From: Panonychus citri
Taxonomy: Eukaryota; Arthropoda; Arachnida; Trombidiformes; Tetranychidae
Direction: 5' to 3'
Length of the DNA stretch: 64,000 nucleotides
Assembly: GCF_014898815.1 (NCBI RefSeq)
Contig: NW_026515477.1
Coordinates: forward strand, 868,001-932,000
Both the position numbers and the translations under genes were made by a program. Every line of letters begins with the position of its first letter. The first letter of the stretch is position 1. A model generated the notes under the pieces. The model worked only from the letters and a program-made list of their open reading frames with translations. It had not been told where the DNA came from and did no database searches. Below are positions 42,361-49,900 of this stretch, in pieces.

Positions 42361-44724
42361 AAACAAAAAGAGTTACAAGAAGATACAATTCTATCAGTTA
42401 ATGGATTGGAATAGGAAAAGACAGTGAACAAAAAATATCAAGAATATAAAGTTTCCTTTTTCAACTGAATTTGCCTTTCATGAGGATGAAGACAGAACAT
42501 ATTATTTACAGCATTTCAATGTAAAAACTGAGAGTAAATGATGATGATGATGATGAGGAGGAGAAATGAAAATTTCAACTCACCCTGAATTGATAAAATG
42601 AACAGAGGAAAAAAGTGATGTAAACAGAAAAAAATTTTCTCCATAGAGATTGTAACCTTTTTGATAACCTTTTTTTTATCAACTTGAGAGAAAAAGATTG
42701 AATGTTTAATATCATCAATATTAAGGTGAAGATAAGATGAGAATATGAGATAACATTGTTGAATAGAGAATTCTGGTGATGATGAACAGAGTCAACATTG
42801 ACTTTAGCTCTAATTTTTCATAATTAAGTCAACAAGATATTAATTATATTATGTTACAGTCAAGGATTAAACATTATCTCATGATTCATATTAATCGTGT
42901 TGATTTGTTTTCGAGTTGACATTCTCATCAGCAGCAATTAGCACTGGAAATTAATCTCATAGTCTTAATAAAGGAAAATGGAATTACTTTTGTTGTTTAT
43001 AATTTCATCCAATTTTCCGAATGTAATATTTTCTCTTATTCTTTCTAATCTCTTGGTGTTTCTCTCTCTCTCTCTTACCCTGTCTGATGAATTGTCTAAA
43101 CACTGAGAATCTTGAATTGAAACAGAATTGAAAATACAAGAACAATTTGCGTGCTGAGTAGGAATAATCAGATGAATAACATGTTGAAGAATAAAATAAA
43201 AAAGTTCAACAACTATATAGTCGTTTGACTTTTGCCTGTTAATTAATGATTCTAACAGAATCTTAATTAGAACTAAGTTTTAAGGGGAAAAACAAGACAA
43301 ACAGAAAAAAGAGTTCAATCTTCAAGGGACGAAAACGATTCCATTCAATGTATTCCAAGTTTCGTTCATTATCTTAATATTAAACCTTCCCAATGTCTCT
43401 CACTATCTCACTATCTCACTATCTCTCTCTCCAATCTCATGAAATCATCATGATAAAACTGAGAAGGAAAAGAATTTAATTAGAAGAAGGTTCCATCTCT
43501 ACAAAAGCTACAATAAGATGACATTTAACTTGGAAAATCAATTTAGTAAATCAACTGATTGTTTCTAATGTAAAATCTAATCAGTCAACTTTTTATCGGA
43601 ATTTTTTTTTCTCATCTCCATTCTAATTGTATGTTCAGTTTCATCTTAACGATTTTCCAACCTAATCAAATTAACAGAGCTAATTGATAAATCTATTGGG
43701 AATCATGATCAAATATTGGTTAAATTAATACTTGAAGAACTTGTTTATTATCAAAAATTAACACAATCTAATCATAATTGCATGTGATTAAATGATTGAA
43801 TAGATTGTTACAATTTAGATTAACCAATTTTTTTTGCTCGCATTCACTTTACATGTAAAATTATCTTTTAATTTATTTATCTTATATTTTGTTAATCATT
43901 TGGTTCATTTGGTTGATTAATTAATTACAAAGATGAAACAATCAATTGATGTTAGTGATGTTTAAATTGATCAAAAGGAAAGTCTCATCTGAACCATTAA
44001 AACACTTGGATGACAACGGTGAAGACGCTGTTTTAATTGTTTAATCAAATTTACGATTAAGTTAATTGAAGAGTAAACTTTTTTTTGTCTTCTCTCATTC
44101 TAATCAAAGTTTAATCAATTTTTGCCATGGTAAAATTGGAGAGTTTGGTATATTGAGAAGGAGTTTGAAATTGAACACCAAACATTTTGGCCGGAAAAAA
44201 GTTTATCATGAAATCGGTTTTCGTTGTTAATGTTTCATGATGATGATGAGATAAAATATCTAAGGTAAAGTTGAAATGATCATAATAGTTAGTGAAAGAA
44301 AATCATCACAACTTTATTATTCATTTGAGAATTGACGTTCCATTCATTTGATATTATTCAGTTGAATGAATTTTCAAGATTCGATATTTTTTAGCTTCTT
44401 CTCAATCTTATCCACTTGTTTACTCAGTTTCAGTTATCACATTGCATGATAAACATGATTGAGAAGTCAAAACTATTGAATTAATGAAACTTTTTCCTTC
44501 TTTATACAATATTTACACTTATTTTCACTAAAATACATCAACTGAAATGTTATATTTTGTATATAAAATAATAGTAAAAGTATCATTTTCATGGTAGGAA
44601 GAAACTTTTTCACCCTTCAATCTCCATAATATAAATTAACATAGAACTGTGATAATCACCACTTACCATATTCATTTGGAAGTAAAATTAACAGGCCAAC
44701 AATTAGCGATACTTTACAAGCCAT
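6969..44724 (-). CDS. Dscam-family Ig/FNIII adhesion receptor with reduced domain set (whole gene)
   Basis: A cell-surface immunoglobulin-superfamily receptor; Dscams act in homophilic recognition, neuronal wiring and arthropod immunity. The 12 coding exons listed separately span 37.7 kb and give about 1548 residues if read to the stop at 7085. Order: signal peptide; Ig2 (exons 2+3); Ig3 and Ig4 (exon 4); Ig5 and the start of Ig6 (5); end of Ig6 (6); Ig7 (7); Ig8 (8); Ig9 and FN1 (9); FN2 and the start of FN5 (10); end of FN5 (11); FN6, a transmembrane helix at about residues 1386-1409 and the tail (12). Every Ig domain keeps its Cys-Trp-Cys set. Every junction is phase 1, so exons can be lost or gained without frameshift. 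Ig1, FN3, FN4 and Ig10 of canonical Dscam were not found. No tandem arrays of alternative Ig exons are visible. Assignment to Dscam rests on recalled fly Dscam1 segments (Ig5, Ig9, FN5, FN6). Several alternative 5' exons are possible. Confidence 0.85.
7085..7962 (-). CDS. Dscam-family exon 12 (FN6, transmembrane helix, tail)
   Basis: FN6 with 'LHAWHSNGCPILAFDIQYK' and 'LLPATWYNLLMRAENEAGTTDAEF' mirrors Dscam FN6 (KAWKDGGCP, LEPATWYNLRITAHNSAG). A helix of about 24 residues follows (ILPILCGLGVLTLGLIVICS) with a basic stop-transfer residue cluster. The tail has a Gly run from a GGA repeat and stops at 7085. The -1 register stays open to 6969 and looks more like a genuine tail, so the true end is uncertain. 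Confidence 0.8.
9424..9606 (-). CDS. Dscam-family exon 11 (end of FN5)
   Basis: 183 nt, separated from exon 10 by a short 81-bp intron. 'CGTKYQIYVLGLNDAGQGDHSDTI' aligns with Dscam FN5 'CGSRYQVYATGFNNIGAGEASDIL'. Phase 1 at both ends. Confidence 0.83.
9688..10116 (-). CDS. Dscam-family exon 10 (FN2 and start of FN5)
   Basis: 429 nt. FN2: 'PPQDVRITPKGSSILKISWNPP' through 'LTRYEVKVQGFNTAGDGPFS'. It continues without a break into 'VVGSSPSTIDLSWEPSGDEPVTG', the first strands of an FN domain whose other half resembles Dscam FN5. The FN2-to-FN5 jump is therefore fixed within one exon and is not an annotation gap. Confidence 0.82.
15391..16011 (-). CDS. Dscam-family exon 9 (Ig9 and FN1)
   Basis: 621 nt. 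Ig9: 'VRLTCNASGDNPLSYSWKKDD' to 'RSDSALFTCISTNPFGS'. FN1: 'WSEPYNGNSPIMEYIVQYRP' and 'NYEFRVIAKNALGSSESS'. 'RSDSALFTC.TN.FGS' and 'W..PY.GNSP' are near matches to fly Dscam1 at the same place. The next coding exon is 5.3 kb away; that intron shows no FN3, FN4 or Ig10. Confidence 0.88.
16096..16178. repeat. Paired (TC)n and (GA)n microsatellites in Dscam intron 8
   Basis: A (TC) tract at 16096-16110 and a long (GA) tract at 16143-16178 lie 32 bp apart in opposite sense, so they could pair into a hairpin in RNA. They lie just upstream of exon 9 on the transcribed strand. Confidence 0.8.
18505..18807 (-). CDS. Dscam-family exon 8 (Ig8)
   Basis: 303 nt. 'PTWIKEPIDLEVINGARVILDCQASGFPEPQIRWKKEE' to 'SGKYMCQATNG' matches Dscam Ig8. 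The exon ends in A rather than G before GTAAGT, giving Ser at the junction with exon 9. An in-frame ATG at 18937 upstream starts a strong hydrophobic leader (see findings). Confidence 0.85.
22377..22664 (-). CDS. Dscam-family exon 7 (Ig7)
   Basis: 288 nt encoding one whole Ig domain: 'VAFCSVSSGDGPIHIDWYKDG' to 'HTGNYTCLASNSASSVNYTAEM'. It corresponds to Ig7, the domain encoded by the exon 9 array in insects and the domain that opens chelicerate shortened Dscams. Only one copy is visible between exons 6 and 8. The acceptor is TTTTGCAG and the donor GTATGC. Confidence 0.85.
24032..24054. repeat. (GA)n microsatellite in Dscam intron 6
   Basis: An uninterrupted GA tract. Similar tracts occur at 12430-12451 (TC), 29206-29233 (GA), 45493-45521 (GA), 46410-46439 (TC) and 54091-54131 (TC). 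Confidence 0.8.
25305..25523 (-). CDS. Dscam-family exon 6 (second half of Ig6)
   Basis: 219 nt. 'RQEVFTNGSLLVKNVNRKVDEGYYSCQ' aligns with Dscam Ig6 'KVFPNGTLIIENVERNSDQATYTC'. A His/Gln/Ser-rich insertion follows the second cysteine before the last strand. Phase 1 at both ends; donor GTAAGT. Confidence 0.8.
26916..26947. repeat. (CAT)n microsatellite in Dscam intron 5
   Basis: About ten CAT units. On the plus strand this makes a spurious poly-His reading frame. Confidence 0.8.
28565..28972 (-). CDS. Dscam-family exon 5 (Ig5 and first half of Ig6)
   Basis: 408 nt, phase 1 at both ends. Ig5 shows 'LICSARGRPLPQITWAFD' and 'VNITSVRSEDAGLYQCIAKN'. Ig6 begins with 'EGESIWFYCPVYGYPHGEINW'. The strings 'NITSV..GLYQCIAK' and 'CPVYGYP' closely parallel fly Dscam1 Ig5/Ig6 and are among the best evidence for the family call. 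Confidence 0.88.
32079..33029 (-). CDS. Dscam-family exon 4 (Ig3 and Ig4 with Ser-rich insert)
   Basis: This long exon (951 nt) carries two Ig domains. Ig3 has 'YLPCIASGYPLSKYEWF' to 'FRCIISNNLG'; Ig4 has 'LNCTVKGFPVKDIKWTKD' to 'YICLASND'. The domains are separated by a low-complexity Ser/Thr/Asn linker, and a second Ser- and His/Gln-rich insertion sits inside Ig4. Canonical Dscam has no such inserts there, so they are probably repeat expansions in surface loops. The acceptor TCAATAG is preceded by an in-frame ATG at 33114 with a hydrophobic leader (see findings). Confidence 0.83.
34146..34292 (-). CDS. Dscam-family exon 3 (second half of Ig2)
   Basis: 147 nt between CTACAG and GTAAGA. 'FTVLPSGELIIRSVDSED' and 'KVRCEVKND' correspond to the Dscam Ig2 segment 'LVLPSGELHIREVGPEDGYKSYQC' (recalled). 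It supplies the second Ig2 cysteine. Phase 1 at both ends. Confidence 0.85.
37683..37849. mobile_element. MITE, 167 bp, TA target duplication, in Dscam intron 2
   Basis: The ends CATATCAGGACTGAAGGACTT and its complement start an inverted repeat of about 55 bp with few mismatches. TA flanks both sides (37681-37682 and 37850-37851), as Tc1/mariner-type transposases leave. There is no coding capacity. It lies between exons 2 and 3 of the Dscam-family gene, so its hairpin will be in the primary transcript. Confidence 0.75.
38622..38793 (-). CDS. Candidate intronic first exon upstream of Dscam exon 3
   Basis: The ATG at 38793 opens 57 codons plus one base before a GTATAA donor. The N-terminus (KNVHYLIFTSFQLIFVIVIL) is strongly hydrophobic, like a signal peptide, followed by a short polar segment with an N-x-S/T site (NSTHW). 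The phase-1 end would fit the exon 3 acceptor and give an isoform lacking the first half of Ig2, which is structurally odd. It could instead be an unrelated small gene or chance. Low certainty. Confidence 0.22.
40515..40676 (-). CDS. Dscam-family exon 2 (first half of Ig2)
   Basis: 162 nt, phase 1 at both ends. The translation 'EFVFQGNIALFRCQIPDH' then 'VKSWYLSNG' matches the N-terminal half of Dscam Ig2 (first Cys and core Trp). In insects this half-domain is the exon 4 hypervariable cluster; here only one copy is visible, with about 4.0 kb of intron before it and 6.2 kb after. Confidence 0.82.
42225..42356. repeat. Paired (TC)n and (GA)n microsatellites in Dscam intron 1
   Basis: The (TC) tract is at 42225-42244 and the (GA) tract at 42316-42356, about 70 bp apart and mutually complementary. 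They lie downstream, in the sense of transcription, of the candidate exon at 42584-42644. Confidence 0.8.
42584..42644 (-). CDS. Candidate alternative first exon (signal peptide, version b)
   Basis: Inside the intron between exons 1 and 2, the ATG at 42644 opens a 20-residue leader, MEKIFFCLHHFFPLFILSIQ, plus one base, followed by a strong GTGAGT donor. The phase-1 end matches the exon 2 acceptor exactly (G|AA gives Glu). It has the basic N-terminus and hydrophobic core of a signal peptide and a G after the ATG. Its own promoter is not obvious. It may be an alternative start exon for the same receptor; a chance ORF cannot be excluded. Confidence 0.42.
44667..44724 (-). CDS. Dscam-family exon 1 (signal peptide, version a)
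   Basis: The ATG at 44724 opens a 19-residue leader, MACKVSLIVGLLILLPNEY, plus one base before a GTAAGT donor. It has a short basic start and a hydrophobic core. Its phase-1 end joins exon 2 to give Glu. A near-identical exon lies in inverse orientation at 60413-60470. Confidence 0.72.
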
Positions 44725-45165
44725 GATTACAATTTAATCCTTAATAATAATAATGATAATTATCACTTGGAACACTGAGATCACTAAATTTATATATCCA
44801 GAGAAAACAATTTATCAACTCATGGTGATTTCAACTACAATCCAACAACATTGACATTGAATTTAATAATAAGTCAATTATTTGATGATAATCAATCACA
44901 TGATTATCAATTTGATTAACTTTAAACGTTTATCAATAGGAAACCGGATAAAGTATCAACGTTTAGATGATGAAAACAACAATTGAAAGTAATAATTTAA
45001 CTAACAGAAAGTGAATTAAACTAGTTGCAATTGTTGTTGAATGAAATTACATTGAAAGATATCAATGAATTAGATGATATTGATGATGCTACAAAGTTTG
45101 ATTGTTGTTGTTGTTTTTATTTTCTTCTATTAGTAACTGAATTACAAATGCTCTCGATTTATATA
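44725..45165 (-). promoter_or_regulatory. Dscam-family promoter region with TATA and initiator
   Basis: On the minus strand TATATAAA (45165-45158) is followed by an arthropod-type initiator TCAGTT (45140-45135), with 27 bp from the first T of the TATA box to the initiator A. This would leave a 5' leader of about 410 nt. A second TATATAAA (44796-44789) lies nearer the ATG but is only about 20 bp from its TCAGTG. Both motif pairs recur in the inverted copy, which supports function. No transcript data are available. Confidence 0.5.
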
Positions 45166-45317
45166 TTGACTTACATTTAAAATACAGAAAATAACTAACT
45201 CAAAGTGATGAGGATGAACATGAGAATAGGGATGAGGATGATAACTTGACGCAAGTTCAATGGTAACAAACTGAATTTATATTTATAAACTCTAACAGAA
45301 TTAGCGCCATCTCATGG

Positions 45318-45489
45318 AATCGTAACTTCGAAGGCTTCTGAATACAATTTAGTTCAAATCGAACTGAAATAAAACAGTATTCCAATATACGATGGAATAT
45401 TTGATTCTCATAGATATTATCATGGCTTCAGTGAGAAACTTTTCCAATTTAAATTATCGATCTTTAACCTTGATGAGCTGAAAATCATC

Positions 45490-45524
<35 letters not shown>

Positions 45525-46406
45525 CATATTCTTTCTCCACTTTCAGGCCACCAAAATCTGATCGAAAAATCAGCAAAATTCATATTCTTTTTCAGCTAAA
45601 TTCATTGAAAATATTCTCAAGTAATGATCTGGAACCACTTGGAATATGAAACAAATAGAATTAGTTTGTATCATTCTCAAGTTTTGTTTTCTTCTTCTTT
45701 TTTCCAGTATAACGATTTGCTGAATTTACTGATCATTCTGAAGGTAAGAAAAGTTAATTCAACCATTGAAAGTTTTAAACTTCTAAATTTGCATCTAAAT
45801 AAAGTTCCAAGGTTGCGATTAAATTTTTATCAATTGAATCGTTAGAATCTCAATTGACAATTTAAATCAATTAACTATTTAAGACTAAAGGTTTAAGACT
45901 TTACCGTATCCTATGATGAAAAATAAACCAAACTAATCATTAGAATCATTTGATTATCATTGCTGCATAAGGATGCGAACCAATCAACTAATTAACTGTA
46001 ACTAATAAACAAAATTAAATTATCTCCATTAAACCAAATCAAATCAAATTGCAAGTGTAAAAATATTTCATCTTGAATAATCTTGTTGCCCTTCAAGGTA
46101 TTAGCCCCAATTAAATAGTCATCATCATCATCATCATCGTCATTTCTTATCATCACAAATATTATCATGAAATAGATAAAATTGAATAATAATTTGATTG
46201 TTGTTACTATTTTGTTACATCAACTAATTCCCCTGACAAACAATATAACAAAATTTAAATTGTCAAAAAAGAAATGATTAGATAACTTGCTTGACCTCAT
46301 TGAAGGACCTCATCAATGTTTCTGATGATAATTATCTTTGTCTTCATCAATTGGCTCTTCTTCATTTTCTCTTTCATTCGAACTGGTTCAGTAACCGCCA
46401 TACCTG

Positions 46407-46444
<38 letters not shown>

Positions 46445-46659
46445 CTCTCTTCCCTCCTTCTTTATCTTCTCTCTTACTCTCTTTCTCTCTCATCTACAGT
46501 TAAGATGCAAATCCAAGGAACCATAACGAATCTTTGATCCTGTAAAGTCACAAAGTAGCCAACGATCGTTACGCATTTACTTTTGACGATCTGTAGGAAC
46601 GAAAACAACTTTACCCATCTAATAACGAAGTTTAATTTAAACAGGAGAAAAACAAAAAG
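45318..46659. other. Intergenic region upstream of the nrf-6-like gene
   Basis: This lies between the outward-facing Dscam promoter and the nrf-6-like start codon. It contains a (GA)n tract (45493-45521), a (CAT)n run near 46120 and a (TC)n tract (46410-46439). The short plus-strand frames here are low-complexity Ser/Leu products. The nrf-6 promoter must be here, but I cannot place it. Confidence 0.55.
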
Positions 46660-46966
46660 ATGTTTATTCTCAATCGATTTTTATACTTTCTATTCAGTTT
46701 TGTGTTAATATTGTGTAAACATTGTGATTCCATTGTGATTGAAGTTAACCAAATCAATGGAATCAATCAATCAACACTTTCAATTGTTGACCAATGGACA
46801 AATATTGAAAGTCAACTTTCAAAGGTTTCGCAAAAATTTGTCTACTCATTTCTTTCACCGATTCTCAATGAAACCTTATCAACAATCAAAGTCAATCACC
46901 TATGTAAGTTATCATATGGAACATTTCTTCAAGATTTGGCTTCTCTTCAAACTTGGGCTATTAAAA
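46660..46966 (+). CDS. nrf-6-like exon 1 (signal peptide, NRF domain start)
   Basis: The ATG follows a short A-rich leader. A hydrophobic leader (LYFLFSFVLILCKHCDS) is followed by the start of the luminal/extracellular domain, including 'LCKLSYGTFLQDLASLQTWAIK'. It ends in phase 1 before GTAAGT. Confidence 0.82.
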
Positions 46967-49900
46967 GTAAGTAACAATTAAGATCTTATTCTAATCTCAT
47001 AGTAATGATAATATTTTACAATTGAATGAACACAATGAATACAAATTCATCTTCTTCTTGAATGGATTATCAACAAGAAAATATCAACAAATTGCTGAGA
47101 TTATCATTCAATCATAATAATAAACTTTTCTTTAAAGATTTTCTTAATTTTAAGATTAATCAATTGACTTCACTAAAAATCAATAGATTGATCTAATTGT
47201 AAGTTTATCAATAATTCATTCAAGTTCATTCAACTTTTACTGCTTAATTGGCAATTAATTTAATTCTTAACAGCTCATAATGAATAATTTAACTGTCTTC
47301 AAGTTAATTTACCAACCTTGATAAGTGAAAGTAAAAGGCTAAACTCATTACAATGATTAACCGGTAGTTTCCCAATAAACATAATTGATTAACTAATCAC
47401 TATGTTCATGTGATAATTAAACCAAATTTTAATCATGGTAATAACTGAAATTATTGTATTGTAATTACTCAAACCATTAGTTTCCTAATTGTTAGGGTTT
47501 AAATGATAAAAGATTAACTTGTAATCAACAATATCTAACAACAATCATTTTGATTTTTTAAATTGTGAGATTAAATCAAAATCCGATTATCATTATCACA
47601 TCAACAATTTAATATTTCAATAGGCTAAACTTAACCATTACATTTATTTAAAATTAAATTGCACTGAAACTAATCAAGATAATCAAATGTCCAGATTTTG
47701 TTCAAGGATGAGATTTGATAACAATTAACTTTACCTTTAATTGTTCTGTTGATTATTAAACTGCTAAAACAGGATAATCTAGAAAGACCTTAACCAAAAT
47801 ATGATTAGATAATTAAAAGCAAGTTAAATGAGAAAATGCAATTTAAATGACAAAACAAGATAATTTAGCTAATACAATTAACACAAGAGGGAAGCTAAAT
47901 ATTAAATAATAATTAATGATGAACCGTTATGATATTATCATTAGAATTGATTGTTACATTAATATATTTCTGAAACTTTTAGTTACTTTAATAGCTTTTT
48001 TTTTGCTGTTGGTTCGTCACAACGATTTAGTTCAAACGTCAATTGTTATCATGATCGTTTTTATATATCATGACCTTGTTACTTGAACAAAACAACAACA
48101 AATTCAGACAATTTTAATGATAAATTAAATTGTTTATTCAGTAATAAAAAAAAGTAAAGGTAGATAAGTTAAATTTGAAACGCATTCACCTAAATTCAAT
48201 TGTATTCAAAGGTATAAGAGATAAATTGAGATGATGAGCCAAAGTTTTCACAATTAAACAAGTGAACAATTTAAATATGAATAACAATTAGTGGTTGGCC
48301 ATTTTTCTTGCAGCCAATTAACTGAACTTTGATTGATTCTCTCTTTGAGGTAACGATTGGAGATGAAAGAGAAAAATTTTCGTCAATCGTTATTATTCAC
48401 CTTCGTTCCAACGATTAAAATTTCTATTGAATTGGTTGTTCGTAATTTAGATTTTTCTTTTGATTTGATTTTCTTTTTTACAGTTTTTGATGCATCAGGT
48501 AAATTTCCAATAACGGGCTTAATGGAAGGTAGTAATTCGCATCTTGGTCGTTACGATGAGTGTTTATCTATATCGAAAGAGTTGACGTTGGAATCAAAGT
48601 CTACATTAGTAAAGGGACAATATTGTTCACTTCTGGTTCGACCTCCGTTACCTGAGCGACCCAAATGGGCAACCATAAGTAATAAAATCTCATCGCTAGC
48701 CAATATTTCATCAGCTGAAAAGGTAAGTCATCAATTCATTTTACTCAGATGTTTTTCCCCATTCATTTCATACAATTAACTTGATTGTTTTTTGTTTCTT
48801 CTGGATAAAAATGAAGAAAAAAACATCAAAATTAATCAGCTGAATTTGTGTATGAAAGTTTAATTGTCAATCGTTTTTTATTATTACAATTACAATCTCC
48901 CGTAAAATTTTTGACGATAATTGTGCCTTGATAATGATGATGAGTGTTGATGATAATAACAATCAACGACTATTAATTGATTGCTTCCGCAATCGTATCA
49001 ATATAAGGTTTTCATTTTAATTTTCAACTACTAATTATCATTATAATTTAATTGTTTCAATTGTTTGTGGTTTACTGTTGAATAACAGTTAAATTGTTAT
49101 TTTATTATCAACATAATTAAGTCAACAGGTTATCACTTTTCTTAATTGACAATTTCATAATATCAGCGAAAGTAATTAAGTTTAATATCAAACAATTAAC
49201 AAATCATTTTCGATCTTCGTATGTACCAAATGATAATCTCTACAAGTAGCCAGTAATATTATTCTTGTAGGAAAATAATTTTACAGATTTTCGTTGTAAT
49301 TTCATGAGGATGAACTTTTCCATGGGATATGAAAGATTGAATCTTATTGTTGATTGATCATTTTCTTTGGGTGATAAGCTGATTTGCGTTTAAATGAGAT
49401 GTACACTGAAGCTTAAAGGTTAGTTTCGTGTTCAGTTATCGTTGAATTGGATAATTTTTGTTTCTCTGTCTCTTTATCTCTCACTCCCCTGAAAGAAGAT
49501 GAGATTTGAGTTGGCATGGAATTCATGATAACTAGAATACTAATCATAGGAAAAATAAAAACATAACGAAGATTAAATCTTTAATTAGGATTTCAAATAA
49601 ATCTCTTTATTCTGTATTCATTGGATTTTAATCCTTAACCATTCACATCCAATATCATCTTCTAGTTAATCATCAAAATGATTATCTTTCATCTTCCTCT
49701 GTCATCCTTGATTTGCATTTTCTATTTCAATACGAACCTAGTTTGTAACTATAAAGGTAAATATTATTTTCTTACCTTGATTCAAGTTGATAGTTTGAAT
49801 AACATCAAATCTTGCCAAAGAAAACTATTGATTTTTGATTCAATTTCTTCATTCAGCCTCAGGCAAAATCGATAATAATAAGATACATAAATGACTATTA

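Larger units (their letters stand above)
44667..45317 (-). repeat. Inverted duplication, arm A (Dscam promoter plus exon 1)
   Basis: This arm pairs in reverse complement with 59847-60470. The outer match is 15 bp (CCATGAGATGGCGCT). Further matches are a block around GAACTTGCGTC, a perfect 27-bp block (45132-45158), about 65 bp around the proximal TATA, and the exon. Sequence between the blocks has diverged. Confidence 0.85.
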
